64,000 nt of DNA, from positions 114,078,035 to 114,142,034 of the forward strand of contig NC_073746.1 in NCBI RefSeq assembly GCF_029784135.1, in the 5' to 3' direction. This stretch comes from Toxorhynchites rutilus septentrionalis (Eukaryota > Arthropoda > Insecta > Diptera > Culicidae). Positions 1 to 60,940 of this stretch are shown piece after piece; position 1 is the first letter of the stretch; each line of letters begins with the position of its first letter. The translations under genes and the position numbers were made by a program. The notes under the pieces were generated by a model that was given only the letters and a program-made list of their open reading frames with translations, was not told the DNA's origin and ran no database searches.

Positions 1-516
1 ATTTGACACAACGCTATATAGACGATTCAAATCTGATCAACCGTTCTCTTGTGATGATGAGTTATACGTACGTGGGAAAAACCTTGTTTTTTATATAACA
101 TTTTGAAGCATAATCTTAGCTTTAGTATCATTGGTTGGCATAGTTATTATGAATTTGACGATGTTGATGGTATCTACGTAAAAAAACGCATTCATTGTGC
201 TTTAGTAGAAAACAGATAAACAGCCTTATTTATTTTTTGTAAAGCTAGCTGACGACGCAGACTTTTGCATCTTTTCGCCTTAGATTGAACATGAGAAAGC
301 AGTATTACACGCACCATATGAATGCCAAAATGACTCTCATTCAAACTGATTCAAATACTATATGAATAAAATTGGTGAGTTGAGAAAAATATTATTGAGA
401 TCAAGCCATAATTAATATTGGATCGTTATTTTGAAAAATCTGTAAATCTGTATGAAAACCAAAAAAAAATCTGTTTAAGTACAGATTATTCTGTAGATAT
501 GGTAACCCTGGTCTAT
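1..516. other. No feature recognised
   Basis: AT-rich DNA downstream of rl. I see no coding frame, RNA gene or clear repeat here. Confidence 0.5.
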
Positions 517-800
517 GGGCTTCATTCCCGTACACACTTCACGATAAAAACGAAATGAACGGCACATCGTCAAACAACGTTTTACGAGTTAATGAAGCGT
601 CAAAGATAATGGATTTTCAGGCAGAATGAATACTTTCAAATAGAAATTATGAAAGAAAATTAGCATCTCCGTATCAAATTAGTGCTCATATGGAAGGAAA
701 ACTTCATTTTCTTCATGTGGTGAAATAATCGCTTACGAAAAAAATGTATCTGAAGATGATTTTATATTATAATGATAAGTTTTAGTGGAAAACTAATTTC
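517..800. mobile_element. Decayed Harbinger-type MITE, partial
   Basis: The left end starts GGGCTTCATTCCCGTACACA, a mutated form of the terminal repeat of the intact copy at 26120-28484. The interior follows that copy read on its minus strand: acgaaatgaacggcac, acgttttacgagttaatgaag, ttttcaggcagaatgaa, and near 765 tatattataatgataag. The right terminus is lost. It is useful because it shows the MITE without the LINE inserted in the 26-28 kb copy. Confidence 0.6.
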
Positions 801-837
801 GTAACTGTGGAAAATAAATAAAATAGAATGAAGGTAG

Positions 838-2022
838 GTGGCTTATATATTATTTTCAAGCATTTATTCTGCTATGACTGTAACGTATTCAATCTTGTGT
901 TGCATGCATGACCCCACACTATTATTCCATACTATAATTGAGAGTGAATGCATGCAAAATAGAAATTACTTAGAGTTATCTGCGGCACAATACTTTAATA
1001 TTCCGCAAAGGGAGAAATCTTTTTTTCAAGATAGTTTATATGATACATCCACGATAGGTTTGCGTCTAATAGAACTCCAAGGCATTTAAAATGTTTCACT
1101 CCTTCAACTGAAGCAAATGGAGATTTTTTTTTCTTAGAGAATGGAAAACCATGTATTTGGTTTTGGATGAATTGAATGACAATAAACCTTGGAAGTATTT
1201 ACACAGAATAGTCATATCTTTTCCAATGTTTGAAATTACACTTTTGGCATATGAGCACGGATAAAACAACGATCAGCAAAAAGCCTAGCAGTATCTATAA
1301 GTGGCAGATTCCCGATGTCGTATATGTACAGTAGAAACAATAGAGGCTGCCTTGGGGTAAACCAACATTCATTTGACACAGGATACTTTTGGAATCATTT
1401 AACACTTTGACGGCCATGGTGTTTTGCCCAAAAAGTTCGTAAAAACCTGGAGGGTCCAATGATAGGTTCTTATACTAGATGGTGCCAGGAACCTTTCGAG
1501 CATAAAATTTCATCCCCATCTGCCATATAAGGGTAAAAACTACCCGTGTGTAGTACTGTACTCAAGGTAAACGAGTAAAATATCGATGAAAATCATTATA
1601 AAACAATTTATTTTTTCGAAATTCTTCGAAACATTTCGGGCAGTGATAAATTGTAATTGGTAGAATAATACAAGCAGTAATGCCAAACTATGAGATCGAA
1701 GTGTCCTACTATGTATTGAGGCTAGTAGAAAACGAAAAACACATAAGTTTTAACGTAAAACGTGTGCTGTATCGCACACGTTTGAAACTTTGTTCGATTT
1801 CGCGTGTGCAGTGCTGCACTCATGGCCCCAGCAGGATAATTTTTGAGTGCAGTAAGGCACTCATGGCCGTCAAAGTGTTAAAGATACGTATTGTTGTCTA
1901 TCAGAGAGATAAGTTTGTACAAGATCACTGGTTTTTCCTCGTATACCATAGGTATTTAATTTTTTTTTTTCAAATAATATTTTGTGGTCCATTGTATCAA
2001 AAGCTTTCTTGAAATCTAGAGA
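838..2022 (-). pseudogene. LINE reverse transcriptase fragment, split by a MITE
   Basis: Read on the minus strand, 2022-1882 encodes LDFKKAFDTMDHKIL and YLSDRQQYVSL, the start of a non-LTR RT palm domain. It is interrupted by the TTAA element at 1403-1877, and from 1402 downward continues as NDSKSILCQMNVGLPQGS, then in another frame LLFLLYIYDI and LFADR (a damaged FADD catalytic box). Further down HFKCLGVLLDANLSW, YLEK and YGIIVWGHAC are recognisable RT C-terminal pieces. Several frameshifts and stops make it dead. The motifs suit the CR1/L2/Jockey-like group; I would not name a clade. It is joined at about 2040 to a transposase fragment. Confidence 0.75.
1403..1877. mobile_element. TTAA-type (piggyBac-like) MITE, 475 bp
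   Basis: Flanked by TTAA at 1399-1402 and 1878-1881, with perfect 16-bp terminal inverted repeats CACTTTGACGGCCATG (1403-1418 and reverse at 1862-1877). TTAA duplication is the hallmark of piggyBac transposition. Subterminal short hairpins occur, such as GAGTGCAGTAAGGCACTC near 1846-1864. There is no transposase, so movement would need one in trans. An inverted, more decayed copy lies at 34837-35343. Confidence 0.88.
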
Positions 2023-2039
2023 GAATGCGCCAACAAGCA

Positions 2040-2285
2040 AGCTTGTAGAAAACATTGTGATGATGTCCATCTTCGTTAGGTATTTTTTCACTGTCTGGAC
2101 CGTTGCTCCGATGTCCCGGGCCAAAGCCCTGAACGATGTAGCCATCTTTCACTCCGTCTTCTGCTTTTGCTTCAGCTGCAGAATATTATAGATACCGAAA
2201 CGGGCGTATCCGGCGGATTCAAAGTACTTGACGATGTCGACTTTGTTCGCCACGGAATGGAGCGTGCCTGCTTGTTTTAGCCATA
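2040..2285 (-). pseudogene. Tc1/mariner-group transposase N-terminal fragment
   Basis: The minus strand gives KVDIVKYFESAGYARFGIYN and, in another frame, RALARDIGATVQTVKKYLTK. These look like the two helix-turn-helix units of an IS630/Tc1/mariner-group transposase N-terminus. A stop and a frameshift separate them, and no catalytic domain follows because the sequence runs into the LINE fragment at about 2040. Assignment is by pattern only. Confidence 0.5.
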
Positions 2286-2504
2286 ACTTTCGCAGTTAAA
2301 CTAATAGCATTGTCAAAATTTTGTTTGAAAACTCATAGGTTACTACGATTGACGAAGCACAAGTGGTTGGGTGTTAAGGTAAACGCATGAAACATTGGTA
2401 AAAGTTGTCCATTTTTTGAATGAACTGACATATGTATAACTGCAAATGAGCCTAAATAAAAGCATATATTTTTAGCAAAAAATGTTGACAATTTATGCAA
2501 TATA

Positions 2505-2785
2505 TGCTTTCTTCAGAGATCAAAAGTATAAAAAAATAATCTTACCAGAACATTTTTCACAGGGTCACGTTTTTCAGATGATGTTCACCAACTACTTGAT
2601 CCCTTGTTGATCCCCGAATACCTTGTTGAAGAAGTAGAACAGGAAGTTGGCACTACAGTTTTCTGCGCCTTCTCTAGCTTTATCACGAAAATCGCTGACT
2701 TTCCCGAAATCCGTTCCTTTGAATTTCACGTTCGTTTGTTGATGAAAGCTGACCTTTTTGTACTAGCCATGTATTCAAAATGAAG
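2505..2785 (+). other. Unrecognised open frame without a start codon
   Basis: One plus-strand frame is open for about 90 codons and ends in MKADLFVLAMYSK then TGA. The middle reads LLDPLLIPEYLVEEVEQEVG and ITKIADFPEIRSFEF, acidic and aliphatic, unlike the AT-rich noise around it. No initiating ATG is present and I recognise no family. It could be a fragment of a repeat-encoded or captured gene, or chance. Confidence 0.25.
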
Positions 2786-2789
2786 ATCA

Positions 2790-5170
2790 CCACCAATGAC
2801 ATATTTCGGCATAAACATTGAACCATTTCATCACATTTTACTTATTCATACATCTCTTTATTCATACACCTCTTAGAACAGATTTCACTTTTTTGCTTCG
2901 CACTCATCGATAACAGATAAGTCGTGTGTTGTCGTATTCGAATATTCACACCTACTGATCATGGCATTGTCCTGCGGTTCTTTTCTGTTTTCTCTCTTAT
3001 TTTTGCGCATTTTTGCTTACACTCTCAAAATTCGACTGCAATTTATACATCCGATGGATATATTAGAATTTCGTAACGTTGCATTTTATAGCGCCTACTC
3101 GCCACAAGCAAGCTGGCAGTTGAATCCACTCATCACCATTGAAAACATTTTCCTCAAGAAGAACTACTTTGGGAGTGTTTAATTTGTTACAAATAGAATT
3201 TACTGACTTTTACTCCATGCTCTTCATTACACACTAATTGAGATGCTCGTGTAGTCATCAAATGGTTTGCTGCTGTGATACGAAAACGATGAATAATAAT
3301 CAGTGAGTAATTTTGAACATCTGAAAAAACATTCAGAAACCAAACAAGACTTGTATTATATATCGACAATATTATGCGCTCATCACTGAACAATTCAACA
3401 TTCTTGTAAACATTCTTGTAACATTTTAGCTTTGATTCTCAATGGAAGTAAAATTTACACACCTACATTCAAGGAAATGGAACGTTCTGTGATTGTTTCG
3501 GTAAAGAGCTGATTTATCTCATCTATAAATATCGGAACTACACATTTCTCAGATGGCGGAATTCCTTACTATTCTTTTTTCCTTTTCTCTAGAATCACCC
3601 CTTCTCACTAACATTCACACTAACAGAGTCCTTTTTCTTCCGAGCCTTCTCTTTGTACACAAACTGATCAAAATTTACCACCTTCCGCGTGCTGCTGCTG
3701 TTGTGACGGAAAGCCCAAGACCCAAAGTTTGCCCCCTGCCTCTTACTTAATACATACGCAGCTTGGATTATAGTTATTCTTATTAGTTTGCTTGAATGTA
3801 TGGTTGTTTATTGTTTTGGATAAATTATACACTGTATCACCTTTTCGCCAGGGTGCTTATGGCCACAGAGCGAAGAATTCGCCTCAGATATTTCCTCCCC
3901 GTGCTTCTACATGTTTCTACATGTCAATATTTTTAAATGCGTCTTTTGTAAGCTTCTGTTTTAATATATATTCCTTGTATACTTTCACTTTTGTTATATG
4001 CGTTACAGTTTTTTTTCTTCTTGTTTTTGCTCATGATAAGTACAACTGCCGGTATCTTAATGCTACGAGTTGTTAAATTGTTTTGTTGCTTGATGATCTC
4101 GTCAGTGGTAATATTTATATTTCAATCCTATCTAGTCGGTCTAGCACTACTAAACTACTTTCATCAACAAAATCACCTTAGATCAGCGCTAAATTCTCTC
4201 TTAATATCATAGTTTAATTGTAATCGGATATGAGTTCAAAGTGTTTACATTTTGAAATATTAGTCTCAACGGCAGAGGCAAACTTTGGAACTTTGTTTTG
4301 TTTTGGGGATATTGGTAGAACAAGACAATACAGTGTTAAGCCATTTATTTTCTTCTTTTCCCCGATAATATGGTTACTAAAAAGAATATGACAACAATAT
4401 ATACGATTGTGGTTTTTTTCATATTTGTTTACTCTACAGCGAAAATATCACGTTGTTTATTTATACAGATTCTTATCGAATTTTTCATCCCTCAAAATGA
4501 CTGGTATATATTACACTTTTCTCCCGTATTATTCCACTAACGTAAATATTCGTAGTGTTTTTTTTAGTTATGACAGAATGGAACCTTTTTTTTACCGATG
4601 AGTTTAAACAATGGTAAATTGTGACATAGTTTGACGGGCGAATGATTAATCATTTTTATTCCATTATTCGTGATAATGAAACACACACCGAGATTGATTT
4701 GCTTTTGTGTACAACAATATTTTCAAATGTGTTCTAATATGATTAGAAATAAGTTTTCGTGGGTTTGCTACGAGGATCTCGCGAGCGCTGGCGGAATCGA
4801 TTTACCGAGCCTTAGTTAAATTGGTCCCAGGTTACTTCCATACACTGTGGAAGGTACCTGATGGAACCAGCCTTGATCAAACTATCCGCAACCAGTTCTA
4901 ATCAGTGAGTATCTCGATAGCAACCCCAAGTGCTAGCTGCCTGATGTAATAGGCGTACACAGTTCATTAATCACAATGACTTAGTTTAGGAAACAAGTAA
5001 TTCACGTATTAGGCGTACCGGTAAGTTTCTTCGGTTTTACAACAGATGGCGTAACTTGATTATTATTCCAGTGAATCAAATTTACACACATTCATTGGAA
5101 AGCTACTGTCATTGCGCGTCTTTTTCAGTATATGTCAAAAAGTTGAAGCGTAAACAACATAGTTTTTTGC
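2790..5170. other. No gene recognised
   Basis: AT-rich flank with short chance frames only. No splice-consistent exon, RNA gene or convincing repeat seen. Confidence 0.4.
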
Positions 5171-5177
5171 AACTTCG

Positions 5178-6535
5178 AATATGTCGATTTTCGTGCCAAC
5201 GAGAGTGTTTTTGCGGGGAGTGTTACTTCATTACTTTAATATGAAGAAAAAAGCTGCGGAAAGTCCATGCTTCAACTGAGCGAACGTGTTGCCACTTTTA
5301 AACCGTGTTGCACGGTTTAAAAGTGGTAATTTTGACTTGGATGACGAAGAACGTTCCGGACCGCCAAAAAGTTTGAAGATAAAGAATTGGAGGCTTTACT
5401 CGATCAAAATCCATCACAAACGCAACAGGAACTTGCAGATACACTTAGAGTAGCTCAGCAAACCATATCCGATCGTTTAAAAGCAATGGGAATGATCCGA
5501 AAGATAGCGGAACAGATTGGGTGCCGCATAAATTGCGAAAAACTGCTCCAACAGCATAAAAGAAAGGATTTTGACGTAGGATTACGTCTTTCGGGAACAT
5601 ATTAGGGTACAAATTAAAAGTCGAAAATCGAGTAGATCGTGAAAATTGTCCAATTTCAACCGCTTATTGCTCAGTCATTTCATGATGGATTGATGAAATT
5701 TTTGCGTCAATCGATTTCGGCACTCTACAACAATTTGTTATATGGAAGAAAATGATATATGTCTTGAAACTAACCATCGAAAAATTGAAAAATATCAACC
5801 CCTATCCTAACGGAAATACCCACTTCCGATTGTACGAAATTGATGACACATGCGGCGGGTCCCTAACAGAGACATCTAAACCAAGCTGCCTGGGAAAATC
5901 AGCATTGCAAATATATGCAAGTCGGGGGCATTTTTGTATTACAAGTAAGGTGAGTGATACGAATAATTCTAACAAATAAAATTTAAATTTGGAACTTTAA
6001 CGTTGGTTGCTTGGTGAAATTTCATATCAATGACCGATCGTGTATTGTGAAAAATTTAATACAAGTGTAAGTGTAAAATTGTATATGGTAGCAGTTGTGT
6101 TGAAAATAACTTGATATATCAAACGATTTATTCCAATTTTCATAAATAAAAACCAAGGTGTGTTCCCGCTCGAGAACGAGTCGTTTGGTTTCAGCTGTGT
6201 GTTTTGTTGTGTTCATTTTCACCCAAGGAAGGTTTATACCGCGAGAACCGCATGTCGCGAAACCGGTCAAAACATACTTGGAAACCCTGAAATGGGAGGT
6301 CCTATCCCACCCGCCGTATCCAGACATTGCTCCGTCCGACTACTACCTTTTTCGATCAATGCAACATGGCCTGGTTGACCAGCACTTCTCCAATTTTGAT
6401 GAAGTCAAAAATTGGATCGATTCGTGGTTAGCCGACAAATCGGCCGATTATTTCCGCAAAGGAGTCCGTGAATTGCCAGAAAGATGGAAAAAAGTTGTGA
6501 CTAGCGATGGGCAATACTTTGAATATTTAATTTGT
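5178..6535 (+). pseudogene. mariner transposase pseudogene with internal insertion
   Basis: Starts with MSIFVPTRE at 5178. A frame at about 5380-5600 reads ALLDQNPSQTQQELADTL, TISDRLKAMGMIRKI and INCEKLLQQHKRKDF, the paired-like HTH region and linker. The transposase resumes at about 6240 with VKTYLETLKWEVLSHPPYPD, IAPSDYYLFRSMQHGL and LPERWKKVVTSDGQYFE, the third catalytic Asp block and the C-terminus as in Mos1-like mariners. The first two catalytic Asp blocks are replaced by unrelated DNA (about 5600-6230), including a piece of the satellite-like repeat also seen at 16.5 kb. Stops and frameshifts are present; no right terminal repeat was found. Confidence 0.85.
5786..5960. repeat. Partial copy of the ~96-bp mosquito repeat
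   Basis: Contains CTAACAGAGACATCTAAACC, GCCTGGGAAAATCAGCATTG and CAAATATATGCAAGTCGGGG, matching the tandem units at 16535-16800. It lies inside the DNA that interrupts the mariner pseudogene. Confidence 0.6.
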
Positions 6536-6576
6536 AACCATTTTTGCAGAATAAAGCATTTATTTTTGAAAAAAAA

Positions 6577-6632
6577 ATTCAAGCGGTTGTGTCCGAGACA
6601 CGACCGCTTAGGACGTAGGACTACGCAATCTT
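6577..6632. repeat. Palindromic end of a dispersed repeat
   Basis: AGCGGTTGTGTC CGAG ACACGACCGCT forms a 12-bp stem with one mismatch, followed by GGACGTAGGACTACGC. The same pair of motifs recurs at 48983-49025, so this looks like a repeat terminus rather than chance. Confidence 0.5.
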
Positions 6633-6639
6633 TTTTTTT

Positions 6640-8092
6640 TAAATTTGATGGTTTATCATTTCGGATATTATTTGCGAATATGTCGAAATTTCATAAATAA
6701 ATAAGTAAAAAGTTCCAGGGACCCTGAAAAGGTTTAATGTCTTGCGCTGTTTTGTAGAATCATTTCGAGAAGCAACGACTCTTTCTTGCCTTTGGGAGAA
6801 CAATACACTAATTGGTCATATGTCGCAATTTTTTTCTTTATATCAATGCACGCATTGTACTGAGTATTTAACGAGAGGCATCTTCCGTGCATCGCCATTC
6901 AACAAGCATCAAACACGCCTCTAACAGATGCACACAGTTGCATCGATGAAAGTGAAACATCGCGAGAATGATCGTTTATGAAAAATCGTTTCTCGACTTT
7001 CGGTCAAAACCGTCAACAAAGCTAGGAGCTTGTTGCATCAAAACAGAGCCGATGCGCACGAGAGCAAATACGAATGGCAACTAAAAGGCAAATCGAAAGA
7101 GTGCTATTCAAATGTACAGAAAATGAACAAGTTCTAAGTTCCGCGCAACGAAAACAAGCAACACACACAAAGCGAAACACTGATGACTAGAAGCGACTTA
7201 TAATCATTTACACTCTTCCCTTTTTTCGCCGGCTTTGCCATGGCTCGGATGATTGTGTTAATTGCAATGGCAGATGCACTTTAAGTGAAATATCCGCTAG
7301 CGTTCACAGCTTGAGGGGAAACAAAACACAAAACGAGTAGAATAAGCGACCTTTGTTGTTTCGGACACTGAGAATTTTCCTCAGAGGAGATACTCATACG
7401 CTAGCGACATCTTACCTACTATGCAAGGGTGGAGTTTACTTCGCAAATATTCTCTTTTCTCTATTCCCCTTCGTTGTTTCTATTCTAGCGGCTGCAGACT
7501 ATGCGATTGTAATGTATAGCATATCAAACAAATTAGAAAATTTCCGATTCGATTGGTATGAAAATCGTTAAAATCCGTTCGCAGCCAAAATTGTTATTAA
7601 CGTTAGCTTTGTTTCATAAAAACGTGACCTGTTTTCTGATTTGGCACTTTTAATGCAAGACGTAGTACTACGTCAAAAACGAAGAAACTTACCAGTACTT
7701 CTATTAATTTGTTGAATTGTAACTGGAAATTGCATTGTTTGAATTGTAGAGCTAAATTATGTAGAAAGTGACCAAAAACATATGAACAATATTGATTATG
7801 TACACATTTGGATTATAAAAAAAAAAAATATTCCGGAGTCAATCAAAATCAATCGCTTTCAACCCTGGAAAAACGCGAAGGATGCAATTGGTGCGTATTG
7901 CTGCTGAACAATGTAATCAGTGGGGAATAAACCTTACATACATATTCGACATTTACACGTCTAAAAATTACATTAATTAACAACAGTTCCACACTTCCTT
8001 AGCATAGCTTTGGATGCCGTCGCTCTTGCGAAGTTTGACAGAAATTTTCTCTTTTACACTGTTCTTTCCAGAACAATACTCCTTGGGTTTCT
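6640..8092. other. No gene recognised
   Basis: Intergenic or flank DNA with a short inverted GACGTAGTACTACGTC motif at about 7660. No exon or RNA gene seen. Confidence 0.4.
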
Positions 8093-9133
8093 TTTATTTT
8101 TTTTTTGTTTTGTTTTGAATCAAACGGTCATTCCCGGTAATTACAATGGAAAACACCTACTCAGAAATAAGCTTGTTTGTTTCGAGGAAATGATTCATAC
8201 GCGATGGTTTTTGTAACAAAATCGGGGGTGAATTTTACGAGAGTAGTGCATTAATTTGGATTTTTCGTGTGTTGCCCTCTTCGAATATCTTACAAAACAT
8301 TTTTTTTTCCTAAACAGTCAACAAGTAGGCTGGGGGTGTAAATCTCGAATATCTTCTCTACGTAGTATTCTGCCATATAAGATGTGTGTTCACTTTCTTT
8401 GACTTTATACATTTCGTAGAATCTAGAATAAAATTTTTGCCTATGTATTTCTTAAACACAGTAAACGTAGCCTGAATAACTCTAACCTAAATAATTTCGA
8501 TACACCTTCTCTCCTGGATTGCAATGAAATTGTTTGATCAAAACGTATCATTTACTTTAAATCTTAACATTCTCTTTTTTTCTACATACTGGCAGGGAAA
8601 ACGACGCTTGTTTCCTCGGTATCAATTAGTTAAAATAATAGTAACACTGAACGAAATCGCATTACACTAACACTCATCGGAAGTTTATCTGCGATATTCG
8701 GTTTTACGTAAAAAAAAGTAACATATTCCATTCTGGTGGACTATTCCGTACTCTTTCCCACCGGATGTTCTGAGGGACAGCAATTGAGTGAACAAAAAAT
8801 TGGGGATGGTATTTCATGGCCTACTTGATCGTTATTCTGTACAAATTCATTAACACTCGATTTCGGCCCGACTTGGATCGCCAGCCATGGATTGCTGTGT
8901 TTGACTGGTGCAGTGATGCAATGAAACGATAATCAATAGAAGAAATTAACCGGAAAGGAAACAATATCCATCCCATAGTGGGACACAGGAAACAAAACTT
9001 TGGGACACTGCTACAGTATTGGTGGTAATGGTGGTAATCGCAATAATAGTTGTGGTAGTATTAGTGGTAGTAGTATTACTAGCAGTTGATGCAATAAAGT
9101 GCCTTTCGGCTGTATGGATAGGAAGCCAGGAAA
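8093..9133 (-). other. Probable rl 3' UTR; candidate polyA signal at its far end
   Basis: Downstream of the rl stop on the minus strand there is no coding continuation. The first clear AATAAA on that strand, read as TTTATT on the plus strand, is at 8093-8098, which would give a 3' UTR of about 1 kb. A triplet-rich run of GGT/AGT/AAT (plus strand) lies at 9020-9088. The true cleavage site is unknown; a variant TATAAA lies nearer, around 8403. Confidence 0.3.
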
Positions 9134-58092
<48,959 letters not shown>

Positions 58093-58707
58093 AGCTGACC
58101 CGGCAAACTTCGTCCCGCCCAAAATTTGTTTTTTGTTATCAATACCTTCAAACATTCAGGTTTTCTTATTAATCGCAAGTTTATGAGTCCAATCGCAGAA
58201 CTGTTCATTGATTGATCTTCTAATCGACCCAGTTGAATTTACCTTTTACTAAAAAAAATCCTGGTACTTCTACCAAAACTCATCATTGTGATATCAGAAT
58301 ATTTTCAGACACAATTCTCGTTCAAGATTTTTCAACCACTTGCAAAAAACATGTTTCTCCTTTACATGGAATAAATGTTTGATACAGAAAATATGATAGA
58401 ATAAAGACAAACCCCTCTCCTCTTATCTCTTTAGAGATAATTCACCATATAAACATTTCGTGCCCCCTAAAATCTTCACATGCCAAATTTGCTTGATTTC
58501 CATTTGCTTGATTAGTTTTCGAGTTATATAGAAATTTGTTTTTCATTTGTATGACAGCCCATCGTAAGAGAGGGGGGAGGAGTATCGAACCATCATAGAA
58601 ACATTTATTGCATCCTAAAGCCTCCACATGCCAAATTTAGTTTCATTCGCCTTATTAGTTCTCGAGTAATTCAGAAATTTGTGTTTCATTTGTATGGCAG
58701 CCCTCGG
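58093..58707. repeat. CTAGCTGACC interspersed repeat, copy 2
   Basis: CTAGCTGACCCGGCAAACTT, CGTCCCGCC, TTGTTATCAATACCTTCAAA, TCCAATCGCAGAACTGTT, followed by two ~125-bp units (TTTGTTTTTCATTTGTATG, gcc.cctaaaatcttcacatgcc). It ends inside the mariner transposase frame at about 58707. Confidence 0.75.
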
Positions 58708-59534
58708 TCGTGTTGTGTGGCACGTGGCGCCGTCCTGCTGAAACCACATGTCATCCGTATCCATATCTTCAATTTGTGGCAAAAAAAAACCGATTAACAT
58801 GCGGCCATTTTCAAAGAAATACGGCCCGATGACTCCACCAGACCATAATGCGCACCAAACAGTGACTTTTGGCGGATGCAATGGCCTCTCAACAATACGG
58901 AAATTTTGAGTGTTCACATAGCCACCGAGCTCGAAATGTGCCTCATCGCTGAAGAAAATTTGATGCGAAAATTCAGCATTTTGCTGCTGTTGTTCGTTCA
59001 CCCAATCGACGTATGCCCGACGCATTCCATGGTCACCACGCTCTAATTTTTGTACCAGTTGGACTTTATATGGATGTAGGTGCAAGTCCAAATGCAAAAT
59101 TCGCCACAATGATGTGTTTGACAAGCCCAATTGCTGAGCACGCCGTGGAATCGAAACATTCGGGTCATCCTCCACACTGGCAGCAACAGCAGCAATATTT
59201 TCGGCCGAACGCACATTACGATGATGCACATGTTTCACAATATCCGCTACGGATCCAGTTTGTTCGAATTTACGCACTACATTAGCGATTGTGTGCTCTG
59301 TAGGCCGTCCATGACGACCAAAATCCGTCCGTAATGCTCGAAAAACATTTGCCGGTTTTTCATCATTTTTATAGTATAATTTAACAAAATTAACACGTTG
59401 TGCGATGCTAAAACGATCCATATTGTAAAATGGCAGACATTCAACTAACGATATGACGCTTTGGTTGACAGCTATGTCAAACGGTTGTCAGCGCAGGGCT
59501 GTATACTTTCGGAAGCCCGAAATGGAAAACCCTG
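58708..59534 (-). pseudogene. mariner-group transposase, truncated before third Asp
   Basis: The 5' terminus CAGGGTTTTCCATTTCGGGC (from 59534 inward) is preceded by TA. The frame starts at 59421: MDRFSIAQRVNFVKLYYKND, PTEHTIANVVRKFEQTGSVA, ADIVKHVHHRNVRSAENI and GLSNTSLWRILHLDLHL (two HTH units), then HQIFFSDEAHFELGGYVN (first Asp) and MWFQQDGATCHTTRP (second Asp). Immediately after, the frame runs into the CTAGCTGACC repeat, so the third catalytic block is lost. The frame stays open for 238 residues, hence a relatively recent element. Related to 23608-24463 by ends and motifs. Confidence 0.92.
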
Positions 59535-59726
59535 TATATAGATTTCAATAGCCAGGTCGCCAAAAAACCAATAATGTTATTTGCCTAATGGCCGTTGCAG
59601 TTTAAAGGGTCGGGTCAGTTATATGTCGTTCTGCTTCAAAAATTGTACCACACGATCAGGGTTGCCAACTATAATTCAAAAAATCAGGATGAATGAAAAT
59701 ACAAATCAGGAAGAAATCAGGATAGA

Positions 59727-59810
59727 TCATATTGGGTTGTCCGAAAAGTTTGTGTCGATTTTTGGGAAAACAAACATATCATTTTTATAGACATTTATTC
59801 AATTTAAAAT
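59727..59810. mobile_element. Possible mariner terminus
   Basis: TATTGGGTTGTCCGAAAAGT TTGTGTCGATTTT resembles a mariner end after a TA. No transposase or opposite end recognised within the next kilobase. Confidence 0.4.
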
Positions 59811-60249
59811 GGACAATATTGTTTCACAATCTCTAGTCACGCAGACTAAAAACTCTATCCTTCCAGATTATGTTCGCTTACTCGTCAGAAACTACTGAAG
59901 GTATTTTTTGATGCCCATAGAGTCGAAGTTCTTGCCCTTAACCCTCCTTTTCGAGGAGGCTGAGTATTTAAGTATTAAAACTAAATGAAGTTGAAGAAAT
60001 GTTGGAGTTGAATTAAGAGGATTGAGCGTATTTGTAGGAATGTGTAATAATCACTGGCACAATAACTGATTCCTGCCGCTTCATTTCTTAATCAGAACAG
60101 ACTCTTCTTCCGGAAGCGACTGACTTGGATGATCACCTGTGATTCGAGAATAATGAATGAGTTCAGCTTCGAGATCAATTGCGAATGATTATGCAAGGAC
60201 ACCACATGTTCAAATATGCCTGCAATTAAATTGTGAACCATATAAGAGC

Positions 60250-60940
60250 GCGGACTCGATTATATACAGTTTTTGATTTCTTTCCACTGTATATTATCGA
60301 ATCCTGTATATAATTGAGTCAAAAAAAATTTTCAAAATTTATTTTTTTTGCATGTATTTTTCGTTTTTTGAAAATGAAAGAGGAATTTGATTTTTGATTC
60401 ATCCCCTTAAAGTCAGAAAACACCTTACTCACATGAAAAAAATCATATTTGATATTTGATGAAAAAATCCTTCTACGCATATGTTCGAGTTTCAACAATG
60501 ACAGAGTTATAGAACTTTTTTTTTGTTTCGGACTCTGTTGCCTCAAACTGGCTCTACATTAAAAAGAACGGAAGACGATTCTGATGCTTTCATTTGATAG
60601 ATGAGAAAATTTAGTACAGGATAAAGTAGTGGAACAACTAAACTAGTGGATTTTAATAACATGTTGGAAGTAAAAAACTTAAAAGTTGATAATTTTTAAT
60701 GTGTAATTATTAATTTTATCCTAAAAAATTATATTAAACTAGACTGCTTCTATCAATTAAATTGAAGTTCATTAACCGTTCATTAATCTTCATAATAATT
60801 ACATGTACCCCACTGTACATGTAATAGCCACTTAAACTTCACCTTAACGTTGAAAGGTTACATTTCTTCTTGAAATAAGCCATATTTGAAATAAATAAAA
60901 AAAAATTTGAATCACATATAATCGAGTCCGACCTCTATTA
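60250..60940. repeat. Dispersed repeat with tataatcgagtcc ends (pogo-like MITE?)
   Basis: The left part carries GGACTCGATTATATACAG and the right part, inverted, GGTCGGACTCGATTATATGT. The interior matches 22920-23500. About 690 bp, no coding capacity. The ends repeat the TCGA-containing iterons typical of the pogo-like MITEs in this window. Confidence 0.65.

Noticed and set aside
3850..3885. Plus-strand FRQGAYGH, similar to the kinase Gly-rich loop
   Set aside because: Wrong strand and far downstream of the rl stop; no splice sites or surrounding kinase sequence.
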